Below the pieces are notes generated by a model that was not told the DNA's origin, made no database searches, and was given only the letters and a program-made list of their open reading frames with translations. The position numbers were made by a program, and so were the translations under genes. A stretch of 64,000 nt of DNA from Myxococcales bacterium (GTDB taxonomy: Bacteria; Myxococcota; Myxococcia; Myxococcales; Myxococcaceae), in contig JADLDB010000179.1 of the NCBI GenBank assembly GCA_020846875.1, forward strand, positions 1 to 64,000. Reading direction: 5' to 3'. Of this stretch, positions 51,940-61,734 are shown in pieces. Each line of letters starts with the position of its first letter. Position 1 is the stretch's first letter.

Positions 51940-54900
51940 TCAGGCCAGCTCCTCGTTGACGTTCTTGATGCGCGCCAGGAAGGTGGTGCGCGGGCGCACG
52001 TTGAGCTCCTGCAGCAGCTCGTAGTTGCGCTCGGACACCTTCAGCTTCGCCACGCGGGACGTGGGATCGTTGATGTTCCCGAAGGTGATGGCCTTCGTCG
52101 GGCACGCCTGGGCGCAGGCCGGCGTCACCGCGCCGTCGGGCAGCGCCTTGCGGTCCTTCCCCGCGCGCTTGGCCGCCACCTTCGCCTCCTCGATGCGCTG
52201 GGTGCAGAACGAGCACTTCTCCATCACGCCGCGGTAGCGCACGGTGACGTCGGGGTTGCGCTGCCACTTCAGCACCTGCCAGCGCTTGTCCTGCGCCTCG
52301 TCGCGGTGCACGTCGCCGGTGACGGTGAAGTCCAGGTAGTTGAAGCGGCGCACCTTGTACGGGCAGTTGTTGGAGCAGTACCGGGTGCCGATGCACCGGT
52401 TGTACGCCATGGAGTTGACGCCTTCCTCGTCGTGCACGGTGGCCGACACCGGGCACACCGGCTCGCAGGGCGCGTTCTCGCAGTGCATGCAGGGCAGCGG
52501 CTGGTGCAGCGCCTCGGGCGCGTCCACGTCCCCCGAGAAGTAGCGGTCCACGCGGATCCAGTGCAGCTCGCGGCCCAGCAGCACCTGCTCGCGCCCCACC
52601 GTGGCGATGTTGTTCTCCGCCTGGCAGGCGATGGTGCACACGTTGCAGCCGATGCACGCGGACAGGTCGATGACCATGCCCCACTGCTGGCCCTCGTAGA
52701 CGATCTCGTCGTGCGGCTGAATCGGCTTCGACGGCCGGTTCTTCGGCGTGCCCAACTGCACCAGGTTCTCCGGCATCTGGGCCGGCTTCACCAGGGCCTC
52801 GGCGTCCTGCGCGTACTGCTTCGCGGTGCCCTCCATGAAGTCCGGCCGGTCGCGCAGCGCCAGCCTGCGCCCGTCCTCGCCCGCCGGCAGCGCCGCCATC
52901 TGCGCGAAGGTGAGCTCCTTGAAGGGGTTGCCGGGCACGCTGAAGTGGTCCTGCGTGGAGGCCAGGACCTGGGTGGCGCCCGTCTTCGCCACCTTCACGC
53001 CCTGCAGCACGCTGGCGCCGTCGGCCAACAGGCCGGTGACGTCCGCGCCCACGCCCTTGGCCACGTCCCCCCAGCGGCGGCCGTAGCCCACGTTGACGGC
53101 CACCGTGTACGGGGCCAGCCCGGGCAGCACGAAGGTGGGCGTCTTCACGCTGCGGCCGTCCACCGTCACCTCCACCACGTCGGAGGTGTAGGCGTTCTTC
53201 CGCACCGCGCTCTCGAGGCCCAGCTCCTTCGCCAGCGCCGGAGAGACGAACAGCGCGTTGTCCCAGCACAGCTTGGACATGGAGTCGGGCAGCTCCTGCA
53301 GCCACGCCACGTTGCCCAGGCGGCCGTCCTTGACGTGGCCCTGCAGGGCCACCAACTCCAGCGCGTCCTTCGACGGCGCTGCGGCCTTCACCGCGGCCAG
53401 CGCCGAGGCGACGAGGGCCAGCTTCGGCGCCGGGGCGCTCGTGGCCAGGGCCGTCTGGGGCACCACGCCGTCGTGCAGCGCCTTGCGCCAGGCCTTCTCC
53501 GCGGCCAGCGCACCGCCGGCGCCGCGCCAGGTCTCCTCGAGCAGCTTCTTGTCGCTCGTCTCCGCCGCGCCCGTCAGTTGGGCCAGCAGCGTGGTGGCCG
53601 CGCGCGCCCCGAAGAGCGGGAGGATGAGGGGCTGCACCAGCGACACGGTGCCGTCCCACGCCTGCGCGTCGCCCCAGCTCTCCAGGAAGTGGGCCAGCGG
53701 CACGTGCCACGCCGCCTGCTCGCCCGTCTCCTCGGGCAGCACGCCGCAGTGCACCACCGTCTTCGCCTTCGCGAAGGCCTCGGCGAACTTGAGCGCGCCC
53801 GGGGCGGTGTACAGCGGGTTTCCGTCGAAGAGGACCAGCGTCTCGACCTCGCCCGCCAAGAGCGCCTTCGTCAGCGCGCCCAGGCCCTCGCCGGCCGGGG
53901 CGTCGGGCGCCACGGTGACGGAGAAGGCGGTCGAGCCAAGCGCCACGTTGAGCGCCGCCGCGGCCGCGTGCACCGCTGCCGGCTGCTGCTCGCCCACCAG
54001 GATGACGGCGCTGGCCTTGTTCGCCAGGAGGTCCTTGGCCAGCGCGGCGACGAACTTCTGGCTGGCCGCGTCCAGGGCCCCGCCTTCCAGCGCCGGCGCC
54101 AGCGCGCCCACGTCCACGCCGCCCGCCGCCAGCGCCTTGCCCAGGGCCCTCAAGACGTCCACAGCCTGGCTGGAGGAGAGCCGCAGCCGGTGGTCGGCGT
54201 TGGCGCCGGTGGTGGAGAAGACGCCTTCGGCCGCGTAGAGCCGCTGCATCTTCGCCACGTCTTCCTTCGTGTGCACCGCGCGCGATTGGCCGAACTGCCG
54301 CGCCAGCTTGAGGTGGTCCGGGCCGGTGCCGAGGAAGTCGGAGTCGAGCGCGAACACCACCTTCGCCTTCGAGAGGTCCACCTGGCCGCGCGCGCCGGGC
54401 CCGAAGGCCAGCGCCGCGCCGGCAAGGGCCTGGGCAGGGGCGAGCGGGTCGAAGCGGTACACCTTGGCCTGGGGGAACTTCGCCTGGGCGGCCTTGAGGA
54501 GGCGCTCGAAGGTGGGGCCGGTGAGCGTCTCCACCAGGAAGGCGAGGCCCTTGCCCTGGTTGGCGGCGGCGCCGGTGGCCACCGACTTCGCGAAGGTGTC
54601 CCACGCGGCCCAGTCCGCGTCCGCGCCGGCCTTCTTCGGCTTGCGCGCGCGCTGCGGATCGTACAGCTTGAGCACCTCGGCCTGGGCCCAGACGTCGGAC
54701 GCGCCCAGCGAGGAGGGGTGCAGCGGGTTGCCCTCAATCTTGGTGGGGCGGCCCTCGTGGGCTTCGACGAGGAGGCCCAGGGCGCCCTCGCTGCGCTGCA
54801 TGGCGGTGGCGTAGGTGAGGCGGACGCCGGGGATGACCTGCTCCGGCATCTTCACGAAGGGGACGATTTCCTCCACCGGGCGGCGGGTGATGTCGCAGCC

Positions 54901-55107
54901 CGTCATCGCGCCCAGGGCCAGGGACGCGCCGGCCAGCTTGAGCGCGTCGCGGCGGTTGAAGCCGTCGGGCAGGGTGATGCCGGCGGGGAACTCGGCTTGC
55001 TGCGCCTCGGCCAGGGCGGCGTCGCCGGCCTTGTGGTCCAGGGAGCGCCAGTGCTTCGGGGGCGCGTCCGGCTGGGGGCGCAGCGCTGCGTAGGGGTCCT
55101 TCTTCAT
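51940..55107 (-). CDS. actB: Alternative complex III subunit ActB (molybdopterin-like/FeS fusion)
   Basis: This is a 1055-aa protein. It starts KHWRSLDH, then a Tat-type stretch [21 protein letters not shown]. The first 750 residues form the molybdopterin-oxidoreductase-like domain (no cofactor in ActB proteins). After it come cysteine clusters: [11 protein letters not shown] (about 817), [14 protein letters not shown] (about 872), [12 protein letters not shown] (about 902) and CSFC...CAQACP (about 964-1000). Together these bind several FeS clusters. ActB carries electrons from ActC/F quinol oxidation toward the hemes. It is a fused B1-B2 form, as usual in ACIII. Confidence 0.93.
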   Translation of the reverse strand: MKKDPYAALRPQPDAPPKHWRSLDHKAGDAALAEAQQAEFPAGITLPDGFNRRDALKLAGASLALGAMTGCDITRRPVEEIVPFVKMPEQVIPGVRLTYATAMQRSEGALGLLVEAHEGRPTKIEGNPLHPSSLGASDVWAQAEVLKLYDPQRARKPKKAGADADWAAWDTFAKSVATGAAANQGKGLAFLVETLTGPTFERLLKAAQAKFPQAKVYRFDPLAPAQALAGAALAFGPGARGQVDLSKAKVVFALDSDFLGTGPDHLKLARQFGQSRAVHTKEDVAKMQRLYAAEGVFSTTGANADHRLRLSSSQAVDVLRALGKALAAGGVDVGALAPALEGGALDAASQKFVAALAKDLLANKASAVILVGEQQPAAVHAAAAALNVALGSTAFSVTVAPDAPAGEGLGALTKALLAGEVETLVLFDGNPLYTAPGALKFAEAFAKAKTVVHCGVLPEETGEQAAWHVPLAHFLESWGDAQAWDGTVSLVQPLILPLFGARAATTLLAQLTGAAETSDKKLLEETWRGAGGALAAEKAWRKALHDGVVPQTALATSAPAPKLALVASALAAVKAAAPSKDALELVALQGHVKDGRLGNVAWLQELPDSMSKLCWDNALFVSPALAKELGLESAVRKNAYTSDVVEVTVDGRSVKTPTFVLPGLAPYTVAVNVGYGRRWGDVAKGVGADVTGLLADGASVLQGVKVAKTGATQVLASTQDHFSVPGNPFKELTFAQMAALPAGEDGRRLALRDRPDFMEGTAKQYAQDAEALVKPAQMPENLVQLGTPKNRPSKPIQPHDEIVYEGQQWGMVIDLSACIGCNVCTIACQAENNIATVGREQVLLGRELHWIRVDRYFSGDVDAPEALHQPLPCMHCENAPCEPVCPVSATVHDEEGVNSMAYNRCIGTRYCSNNCPYKVRRFNYLDFTVTGDVHRDEAQDKRWQVLKWQRNPDVTVRYRGVMEKCSFCTQRIEEAKVAAKRAGKDRKALPDGAVTPACAQACPTKAITFGNINDPTSRVAKLKVSERNYELLQELNVRPRTTFLARIKNVNEELA

Positions 55108-55146
55108 GGCGCTCCTCGTCGTGGTGCCGAAGTCAAAGAAAGTGCG

Positions 55147-55878
55147 TTACCGGTGGCAGCCGTTGCAGCCGGCGGTGGAGTAGGTGGCCAGCTTGCCGTC
55201 GGGCAGCACCTTCTGGGCCGCGGACAGGCTGCCGGGGGGATTCAAGGTGCCGGCGATGTGCTGGGCCTTGTCCCGCCAGGCGAGGTCGCCCGTCCAGCCC
55301 ATGGCGGTGACCTGCTCGACGGGCCTGAGGTTGGGGGCGGGGTTGGAGTGGCATTCCAGGCACCAGCTCATCGACAGGGGCTGGACCTGCTTCACCACGT
55401 CCATGGTGTCGATGCGGCCGTGGCAGGTCTCGCAGCCGACGGCGGCGCGGTTCTCCCCCACGCCCACGCCCAGGTGCGCGGAGTGGTTGAAGAAGGCGAA
55501 GTCAGGCAGCTTGTGGATGCGGACCCACTCGATGGGCTTGTCGCCCTTCCCATCGGCCCAGGACTCGCGCAGCTTCTTGAGCTTCTGCGAGTCCTTCTTC
55601 ACCTGGGTGTGGCAGTTCATGCAGGTGGCGGTGGGGGGCACGCCGGCGAAGGCGCTGCGCTCGGCGTAGGAGTGGCAGTACCGGCAGTCGACGCCCAGCT
55701 CGCCCGCGTGCAGCTTGTGGCTGTACTCGATGGGCTGGACGGGCTTGTAGCCCACGTCGGTGTTGTACGGGGACGCCCACCAGTACATCCCGAAGGTGCC
55801 GCCCCCCCCCAGCACCAGGGTGCCGACGAGGATGAGCGTGGGGGCCTGGTTGGTCCACCGCGGAAAAATCTGAGCCAT
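55147..55878 (-). CDS. actA: Alternative complex III subunit ActA (pentaheme cytochrome c)
   Basis: This is a 243-aa protein with an N-terminal membrane helix (about 13-32) and five CxxCH sites: CRYCH (65-69), CMNCH, CETCH, CLECH and CNGCH at the very C-terminus. That is the pentaheme pattern of ActA, with the expected spaced His ligands (FNHSAHL). It is the first gene of act. A 168-bp gap separates it from the SCO-like gene upstream, where an act promoter could lie. Confidence 0.93.
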   Translation of the reverse strand: MAQIFPRWTNQAPTLILVGTLVLGGGGTFGMYWWASPYNTDVGYKPVQPIEYSHKLHAGELGVDCRYCHSYAERSAFAGVPPTATCMNCHTQVKKDSQKLKKLRESWADGKGDKPIEWVRIHKLPDFAFFNHSAHLGVGVGENRAAVGCETCHGRIDTMDVVKQVQPLSMSWCLECHSNPAPNLRPVEQVTAMGWTGDLAWRDKAQHIAGTLNPPGSLSAAQKVLPDGKLATYSTAGCNGCHR

Positions 55879-56046
55879 GTCGGAGACCTCGCTGGGACGG
55901 CGCGCGTACTGAATCTTCCTTTGGCGAACAACCTTTTTATGGGCGCGGGCCGGTGCGGGCGCAGGCGCGGCGATGAGCCGATGCGATGTGGGGCATCGGA
56001 TTTGCGCGCGGAGGGCGGGACGCGCCGACCCTTGTCTGGACCTCCC

Positions 56047-56676
56047 TCAGGGGTTGGGGCCGTACTTCGCCAGCAGCCGCGCCGCGTTGATGGCGTTGCC
56101 GCGGCCCGTGTCCGTGTCCATCCAGAAGCCGCGCACGGCGCCGTGCTGGTCGACCAGCGCGTAGCCGGGCACGCTCGAGAATTCCGCCGCCGTGGCCCCG
56201 CCGTCGCGCCCGCCGAAGGCAGTGAAGGCCCCCCGCAGGGACGAGAGCGCCGCGTCCAGCTCCGCCGCCGTCGCGCGCGTCACGTACCACCGCCCCGGCA
56301 AGAGGCCCGAGGGCGCCTCGAGGACGGTGGTGTCGAAGGCGAAGGACACCAGCGCGATGCCCCCGTCCAGGTCGTCGATGTGGTTGAGCGCCCGGGCGAA
56401 GAACTGCTGCTTGTCCCGGCACTCGCCCTCACAGGAGGGCCCCGGGAAGGACGCCAGCCACACCGTCCCTTGAAGTTCGACGCTGCCGACGACGCCGCCG
56501 TCGGTGGTGGAAAGCCTCCACGGCGCCAGCGTGGCGATGGGCGGCGGCGCCTTGAGGAAGCGCCGCTGGAGGAAGGGCATCACCGTGAGGAAGGCGATGC
56601 CGATGAAGAAGCCGAGGACGAAGGGGTTCTTGTAGAACGGCCCCTTCTTCTCGGGCGGGTGGCTACTTCCGCTCAT
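56047..56676 (-). CDS. SCO1/SenC-family copper chaperone, divergent
   Basis: This is a 209-aa protein with a membrane helix at about 19-36 and a thioredoxin-like domain. The copper motif is CEGEC (Cys82, Cys86), the CxxxC of SCO. In canonical SCO proteins a copper-ligand His precedes the YLxD strand. Here the same place reads SVPGYALVD, so that His appears absent. It may have lost copper binding or act as a thiol reductant for CuA. It is last in the cox operon and overlaps the 73-aa gene by 14 nt. Confidence 0.75.
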   Translation of the reverse strand: MSGSSHPPEKKGPFYKNPFVLGFFIGIAFLTVMPFLQRRFLKAPPPIATLAPWRLSTTDGGVVGSVELQGTVWLASFPGPSCEGECRDKQQFFARALNHIDDLDGGIALVSFAFDTTVLEAPSGLLPGRWYVTRATAAELDAALSSLRGAFTAFGGRDGGATAAEFSSVPGYALVDQHGAVRGFWMDTDTGRGNAINAARLLAKYGPNP

Positions 56677-56884
56677 CCGGCGACTCGGCGTCCGCGCGCT
56701 TCACCCGCAGCACCACCCACGTCACCACCCCGCCCAACAGCGCCAGCGGCAACAGCGACATGATGCCCGTCATGAAGAGGTACGCGCCCTGCCCCTGCTC
56801 CGACGGCAGCCCGCACACCGGGCACGCCCACGCCGCGCCCGCGAAGAGCACCACACTCAGCAGCGCGAGTCGCCAGCGCGTCAT
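56663..56884 (-). CDS. Small exported membrane protein (73 aa) in the cox operon
   Basis: From the ATG at 56884: a signal-like segment (LALLSVVLFAGAAWA), then CPVCGLPSEQGQGAYLF, a second helix (MSLLPLALLGGVVTWVVL) and a short charged tail. The CPVCG motif near the periplasmic face could bind copper or heme. No named family. It lies between the second subunit III gene and the SCO-like gene, both of which support an assembly role by context only. Confidence 0.7.
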   Translation of the reverse strand: MTRWRLALLSVVLFAGAAWACPVCGLPSEQGQGAYLFMTGIMSLLPLALLGGVVTWVVLRVKRADAESPDERK

Positions 56885-56892
56885 GGCGTTCT

Positions 56893-57489
56893 CTAGAAAT
56901 ACACCCGGGCGTAGATGACTGGCCACATCAACACCACGAAGTACCAGAAGGTCTGCACCCCGAAGAAGAGCCCCGGGCTGAGCTTCCCGGTGAGCTGCCG
57001 CGCGCACGCCCACGCCAGCACCAGCAGCGCCCCCACCGCGTGCAGCGCGTGCCCGCCGACGATGAGGTAGAAGAAGCTGCCCAGCGAGCTGGACGTCAGC
57101 GTGAGGCCCTTCCCCAGAAGCGCCCACCACTCCCGCCCCTGCAGCAAGACGAAGGCCAGGCCCAGCAGCCACGCGCCCAGCAGCGGCGCCGTGGCCCTCG
57201 CCGGCGCCCTGCGCCAGACGAGGTACGCCCCCAAGAGCGCCGCGCCCGACAGCAGCAACAGGCCGGTGCTCACCGCCCCCGCGCCCACCGGCAGCGCCGG
57301 CTGCCCCGGCGGCGGCCACATGCCCGGCAACTGGTTCGCCCGGGAAATGGTGTACGCCGAGATGAGGCCGGCGAAGAACATCACCTCCGCCACCACGAAG
57401 AAGAGCGTCCCCAGCACCGCGCTCGGCACCGCGGCCCTGCGCGCCGGGCGGAGGTTCGCTGGGTCGGCTTGGGTCAACGTCGCCTCCAT
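56893..57489 (-). CDS. Second cytochrome c oxidase subunit III-like protein
   Basis: This is a 198-aa protein with five to six helices. It has VLGTLFFVVAEVMFFAGLIS at the start and GHALHAVGALLVLAWACAR plus FWYFVVLMWPVIYARVYF at the end, the subunit III signature. It differs from the nearer CoxC (57929-58507). Two subunit III-like genes in one operon also occur in other ACIII-cox clusters. Confidence 0.85.
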   Translation of the reverse strand: MEATLTQADPANLRPARRAAVPSAVLGTLFFVVAEVMFFAGLISAYTISRANQLPGMWPPPGQPALPVGAGAVSTGLLLLSGAALLGAYLVWRRAPARATAPLLGAWLLGLAFVLLQGREWWALLGKGLTLTSSSLGSFFYLIVGGHALHAVGALLVLAWACARQLTGKLSPGLFFGVQTFWYFVVLMWPVIYARVYF

Positions 57490-57502
57490 GGGCCCGCCTC
57501 CG

Positions 57503-57922
57503 TCAGTGGTGCTCGCCCGCAGGCGCCGCGCCGGGCGCTCCGTGGCCTGCCTTCTCCGCCGCCTCGCCGGCCGCGTTGCCCTGCTCCACCGACTGCTTGG
57601 CCGCCCGGTTCTCCCAGCCCAGCCCGTCGTGCTTGAGCACGTCCGGCGCCACCCCGCCCACCATCACCAGCATCAGCGCCAGCATGGTGAACACCAGGTA
57701 GCCAATCCACTTCCGCTCGAGGCTGAGGTGCATGAAGTGCTTGCCCACCAGGTACGCCTTCACCAGCGCGATGCCGAAGGCGGTGAAGAGCGTGACGACG
57801 GGGTGGCCCAGGAAGGGGCCCAGCACCGAGATGACCAAGAGCACCACCAGGATGCCCCAGATCTTCACGTAGTTGGTGTGGTGGCCCTCGCCGTGCGGGG
57901 CCTGCGCTGCGGGGTCAGACAT
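57503..57922 (-). CDS. Cytochrome c oxidase subunit IV (prokaryotic type)
   Basis: This is a 139-aa protein with three membrane helices (about 21-39, 45-60 and 72-90). The KAYLVGKHFMHLSLERKW segment is the hallmark of the prokaryotic COX4/CyoD-like subunit. A periplasmic or cytoplasmic Ala/Glu/His-rich tail of about 45 residues follows and ends GEHH. It lies 6 bp after CoxC. Confidence 0.88.
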   Translation of the reverse strand: MSDPAAQAPHGEGHHTNYVKIWGILVVLLVISVLGPFLGHPVVTLFTAFGIALVKAYLVGKHFMHLSLERKWIGYLVFTMLALMLVMVGGVAPDVLKHDGLGWENRAAKQSVEQGNAAGEAAEKAGHGAPGAAPAGEHH

Positions 57923-57928
57923 GGCGCC

Positions 57929-58507
57929 TCACTTCGCGATGTAGAGGAGGGGGAAGAGGAAGATCCACACGACGTCGACGAAGTGCCAGTAGATGCCGAT
58001 GTTCTCGACCCGCTGCAGCTCGCGGTTGTGCCGCGCGTCCGCCGCGACGAAGAGCATGATCACCATGCCCGCCAGCACGTGGAAGCCGTGGAGCCCCGCC
58101 GCCGTGTAATAGAAGGACCAGAAGGTGTTCGAGGTCAGCGTGTAGCCGTGCTGGATTTCGCTGGCCCACTCGAAGCCCTTCACGATGAGGAACGTCAGCC
58201 CGCCCAGCACGGTGAACACCAGGAAGCGGGCCGCCTTCTTCCCGTCCTTCTGCTGCGCCGCCTGGTGGGCCAGCACCGCGAACAGGCTGGAGGTGAGCAG
58301 CACCAGCGTGTTGAAGGCGCCCGCCGCGGTGTTGGTGTGGGCCGACTGGTAGTGCCAGTCGGGGTGTCCCAGCCGGTGCATGATGTAGCTGCCCAGCACC
58401 CCGCCAAAGATGACGATTTCCGACGCGATCACCCACCACACGGCCAGCCTGCCGGTGGGGATGCCGGTCGCACTCCGCGTCGTCGCAATGGGTCGTGGAA
58501 AGGCCAT
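57929..58507 (-). CDS. coxC: Cytochrome c oxidase subunit III
   Basis: This is a 192-aa protein from the ATG at 58507. It has five helices and the subunit III motifs VWWVIASEIVIFGGVLGSYI, FLIVKGFEWASEI and YYTAAGLHGFHVLAGMVIML, with final YWHFVDVVWIFLFPLLY. It lacks the N-terminal two helices of mitochondrial subunit III, as usual in bacterial five-helix forms. It lies 11 bp after coxA. Confidence 0.93.
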   Translation of the reverse strand: MAFPRPIATTRSATGIPTGRLAVWWVIASEIVIFGGVLGSYIMHRLGHPDWHYQSAHTNTAAGAFNTLVLLTSSLFAVLAHQAAQQKDGKKAARFLVFTVLGGLTFLIVKGFEWASEIQHGYTLTSNTFWSFYYTAAGLHGFHVLAGMVIMLFVAADARHNRELQRVENIGIYWHFVDVVWIFLFPLLYIAK

Positions 58508-58518
58508 GGGTGTCCTCG

Positions 58519-60219
58519 TCAGGCCGTCTGCGGCGGCTGGTTCTGCGGCCAGTAGTCGTCCTTGGCCTCGGGGTGGCTGTACTCGTACGGCCCGCGGTAC
58601 ACGGTGGGCAGTTCGGGGAAGTTGCCGTGCGGAGGAGGCGAGGCGGCCACCCACTCCAGCGTGTTCGCCTTCCACGGGTTCTGCTCGGCCTTCTTCCCCT
58701 TCACCAGGCTGTAGAAGAAGTTCACCAGGAAGACCACCTGGAAGGCCAGCAGCACCACGAGCGCCAGCGTGGCCAGCACCCGCATCTCCTGCATCCCCGC
58801 CTTCATCAGGTCCGGGAAGTGCGTGTAGTCGTAGATGCGGCGGTGGTCGCCCCGCGCCCCGGTGAGGAAGAGCGGGATGAAGATGAAGTTGAAGGCGATG
58901 ATGGTGCCCCAGAAGTGCACCTTCCCCCACGTCTCGTTCAGCATCTTCCCGAACATCTTCGGGAACCAGTAGGTGATGGCCGCGAAGCTGCCGATGAAGG
59001 CGATGGGGAAGAAGGTGTAGTGGAAGTGGGCCACCACGAAGTACGTGTCGTGGAAGTAGATGTCCGAGCCCGACGCGCCCAGGAAGATGCCCGTCACCCC
59101 GCCGATGAGGAACTCGCCGATGAAGGCCAGCGCCCACAGCATGGGGGTGGTGAGCCGAATCGAGCCGCCGTACAGCGTAGCGATGTAGACAAACACCATC
59201 TCGGCCACCGGGATGGAGATGAGCAGCGTCGTCACGCTGAAGATGTTCGCCATGCGCGGGTCGATGCCGGCGACGAACTGGTGGTGCGCCCACACGAAGA
59301 AGGACAGCACCCCCGTGCCGATGGCGGTGTACAGCACCGTCTTGTAGGCGAAGAGCTTCTTGCGGCTGAAGACGGTGATGATTTCCGCCACGATGCCCAT
59401 CGCCGGCAGCAGCACCACGTACACCTCGGGGTGCCCGAAGAACCAGAACAGGTGCTGCCAGAGCACCGGGTCCCCGCCTCGCGAAGGGTCGAAGAAGCCC
59501 GTCCCCACCGTCTGGTCGAACAAGAGCATCACCGCGCCGGCCACCAGCGGGCCTACCGACGCCATGAAGACGATGGAGGCGATGACGATCATCCACACCA
59601 CGATGGGCACGTCGAACATCTTCATGCCCGGGGCGCGGCTGTTCATCACCGTGGTGATGAAGTTGATGCCGCCCAGGAGGAAGGCTACGAACTCCAGCGC
59701 CACCGCGACGAGCCACAGCGGCGCGCCGTGGGGGGTCAGGTTGTAGGCGGCCTTGGCGGACAGCGGCGGGTACGCGGTCCACGCGCCGCCGAAGGCCCCG
59801 CCGTCCACGAAGAAGCTGGTGATGAGGACGAGGCTGCTCACCAGGAAGAGCTGGTAGCTGAGCCGGTTGATCCGCGGGAACACCATGTCGTCGCAGCCGA
59901 TCATCAGGGGGATGAGGTAGTTCCCCAGCGCGGCGATCAGCACCGGCATGGCCACCCAGAAGATCATCACCGAGCCGTGGGTGGTGACGAGCGAGTTGTA
60001 GTCGTGCGCGGTGACGCGGCCGAAGCCGGGCACGCTCATCCCCGGGAAGGCCAGCTGCATGCGGAAGACGTAGACGGTGAAGCCGCCGATCAACGCCATG
60101 AACATGCCGGTGAAGAGGTACTGGAAGCCGATGACCTTGTGGTCGGTCGACCAGAGGTACTTCTTGATGAAGCCCTGGTCATGGTGGCCGTGGCCGGCGT
60201 CGGCGGTGGCGCTGCTCAT
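58519..60219 (-). CDS. coxA: Cytochrome c oxidase subunit I
   Basis: This is a 566-aa protein with twelve helices. It has heme and CuB ligands in the standard places: THGSVMIFWVAMP, WFFGHPEVYVVLLPAMG (the CuB His and cross-linked Tyr, with Glu giving an A1-type D channel), FVWAHHQFVAGIDPR and FVVAHFHYTFFP. It reduces oxygen to water and pumps protons. Its start overlaps coxB by 4 nt. It ends in a Pro/Gln-rich tail. Confidence 0.95.
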   Translation of the reverse strand: MSSATADAGHGHHDQGFIKKYLWSTDHKVIGFQYLFTGMFMALIGGFTVYVFRMQLAFPGMSVPGFGRVTAHDYNSLVTTHGSVMIFWVAMPVLIAALGNYLIPLMIGCDDMVFPRINRLSYQLFLVSSLVLITSFFVDGGAFGGAWTAYPPLSAKAAYNLTPHGAPLWLVAVALEFVAFLLGGINFITTVMNSRAPGMKMFDVPIVVWMIVIASIVFMASVGPLVAGAVMLLFDQTVGTGFFDPSRGGDPVLWQHLFWFFGHPEVYVVLLPAMGIVAEIITVFSRKKLFAYKTVLYTAIGTGVLSFFVWAHHQFVAGIDPRMANIFSVTTLLISIPVAEMVFVYIATLYGGSIRLTTPMLWALAFIGEFLIGGVTGIFLGASGSDIYFHDTYFVVAHFHYTFFPIAFIGSFAAITYWFPKMFGKMLNETWGKVHFWGTIIAFNFIFIPLFLTGARGDHRRIYDYTHFPDLMKAGMQEMRVLATLALVVLLAFQVVFLVNFFYSLVKGKKAEQNPWKANTLEWVAASPPPHGNFPELPTVYRGPYEYSHPEAKDDYWPQNQPPQTA

Positions 60220-60932
60220 CGGGAGCCTCCGGTGGGGACGTTGTCAGCGGGGGTGGCGGCGGCCACCTGCGGGGCGTTGGCCTTGACCCAGGCGGCGTGG
60301 TCGGCGGCGTTCTCGATGAGGACGCGCGCGGCCATGATGCCGTGGCCGATGCCGCAGATCTCGGTGCACTGAACGTCGAAGCCGCCGGTCATGGTGGGCT
60401 TGAACCAGCCCTTGATGGTGCGGCCGGGGATCACGTCCTGCTTCAGGCGGAAGACGGGCACCGAGAAGCTGTGCAGCACGTCCCGCGACTGGAGCTCGAA
60501 GTGGTACGTCTTGTTCACCTCGACGTGCAGCTCGTCGACGGTGCGAATGTCGTCGGCGGTGTCCAGCTTGTTGTCCGGCCCGGGGTGCACGAAGGTCCAC
60601 GCCCACTGCTGCGCGATGACCCGCACGGTGCTGTCGGCCTGGGGCAGGGTCATCTTCACGTCCTGCCACACGCGGATGGCGGCGATGATGATGAGCACGT
60701 CGAAGAAGAGCGTCGCGTAGTGGGGCAGCGACACCCAGCGCTTCTCCCACTTGTTCTCGCCCGAGATGTACTGGGCCTTCTTCCCGTCCTGGGCGCGGAA
60801 CTTCAGGATGAAGCCGAAGAAGAGGAACTGCGCGAGGAGGAACCAGAAGCCCACCGTCAGCGTGATGAGCAGGATGAGGTTGTCGATGTCGCGCGCGAAG
60901 GTGGACGCCTGCTCGAGGTAGTGGCTGATCAT
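60216..60932 (-). CDS. coxB: Cytochrome c oxidase subunit II, without heme c domain
   Basis: This is a 238-aa protein with two N-terminal helices (about 18-42 and 72-90) and a CuA domain. The ligands are His154, Cys189, Glu191, Cys193, His197 and Met200 in CTEICGIGHGIM. It has the aromatic electron-entry segment QQWAWTFVHP. After the CuA site only about 35 residues remain, so there is no fused cytochrome c domain (not caa3 type). It would take electrons from a separate heme c protein such as ActE or the upstream diheme cytochrome. Confidence 0.95.
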   Translation of the reverse strand: MISHYLEQASTFARDIDNLILLITLTVGFWFLLAQFLFFGFILKFRAQDGKKAQYISGENKWEKRWVSLPHYATLFFDVLIIIAAIRVWQDVKMTLPQADSTVRVIAQQWAWTFVHPGPDNKLDTADDIRTVDELHVEVNKTYHFELQSRDVLHSFSVPVFRLKQDVIPGRTIKGWFKPTMTGGFDVQCTEICGIGHGIMAARVLIENAADHAAWVKANAPQVAAATPADNVPTGGSR

Positions 60933-60942
60933 ACGTGCGTCC

Positions 60943-61065
60943 TCACATCACGAAGATGAAGACCGCGGCGACGAAGGCGAGGGCGCCCGCGCCGATGAGG
61001 AGGAAGAGCGTGCGCGACAGCTCGTCGTCGGCCGTCTTCCGCTGGGAGTTGGAGTGGTCCGCCAT
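60943..61065 (-). CDS. 40-aa single-TM peptide in the cox operon
   Basis: A hydrophilic N-terminus (MADHSNSQRKTADDELSR) is followed by one membrane helix (TLFLLIGAGALAFVAAVFIF) and VM at the end. It fits between the diheme cytochrome (12 bp before it) and coxB (10 bp after it). It could be a small structural oxidase subunit. No family was assigned from sequence. Confidence 0.7.
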   Translation of the reverse strand: MADHSNSQRKTADDELSRTLFLLIGAGALAFVAAVFIFVM

Positions 61066-61077
61066 GTCGGTCCTCGT

Positions 61078-61734
61078 TCAGCGGGAGAAGGTGGCGATGT
61101 GGGCGACGACGTTCTTCATCGCCTTCTCGTCGGCCAGGGTCATCGCCATGGGGCGCATCTGAGCGCCGGTGACGTCCTTGGGGTTGGTGCCGCGCACGCC
61201 GTCCTTGAACTTCTTGAGCTGGGCCAGCAGGTACCAGTCCGACTGGCCGGCGATGGGCGGGGCCTTGAGCGCTTCGTTGCCGAGGCCGGCGGGCCCGTGG
61301 CAGGCGAGGCAGGTGGCGTAGGCGGAAGCGCCCGCGGTGGCGTCGCCGTCGGCGAGCGTCTTCACCGCCTTCGGCGCGGGCAGCGAGGCGACGTACTCGG
61401 ACACGCGCTTCACCTCGGCCTCGTCCTTCATCTGCCGGGACATGGGGCGCATGCGCAGGCCCTCGAGGTCGTCGGGGTGCGCGCCGCGGATGCCGGTGCG
61501 GAACTTCACCAACTGGGACTCGACGTACCAGGCGGGCAGGCCGGCGATGGACGGCGCGGCGAGCGTCGGGTTGCCTTCGCCCCCGACGCCGTGGCAGCTG
61601 CTGCAGGAGGCAAACAGCTCCTTGCCGGAGAGCGGCGGCGCGGCGCCGTCGGGCTTGATGCAGCCGCCGAACAGGCCGGCGGTCACCGCAGCGCCGAGGA
61701 GCGCGAGGAGACGGCGAGTCGTGGTCTGGTGCAT
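61078..61734 (-). CDS. Diheme c4-like cytochrome lipoprotein
   Basis: This is a 218-aa protein with the lipobox LFGGC (Cys25). Two similar cytochrome c domains are visible, CSSCH (44-48) and CLACH (142-146). Each is followed by PSIAG/PPIAG, a repeated WYxxxQLxKF and RxxP-type Met ligand segments (MRPMSRQM, MRPMAMTL). This is the cytochrome c4 pattern. It is the first gene of the cox operon, so it may be the electron carrier from ACIII to the oxidase. Confidence 0.9.
   Translation of the reverse strand: MHQTTTRRLLALLGAAVTAGLFGGCIKPDGAAPPLSGKELFASCSSCHGVGGEGNPTLAAPSIAGLPAWYVESQLVKFRTGIRGAHPDDLEGLRMRPMSRQMKDEAEVKRVSEYVASLPAPKAVKTLADGDATAGASAYATCLACHGPAGLGNEALKAPPIAGQSDWYLLAQLKKFKDGVRGTNPKDVTGAQMRPMAMTLADEKAMKNVVAHIATFSR

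Noticed and set aside
51916-56763. A 1615-codon plus-strand frame opposite actB/actA
   Set aside because: It is the reverse complement of actB, actA and the SCO-like gene, with His/Arg/Gly-rich composition. Long antisense frames are normal at this GC.
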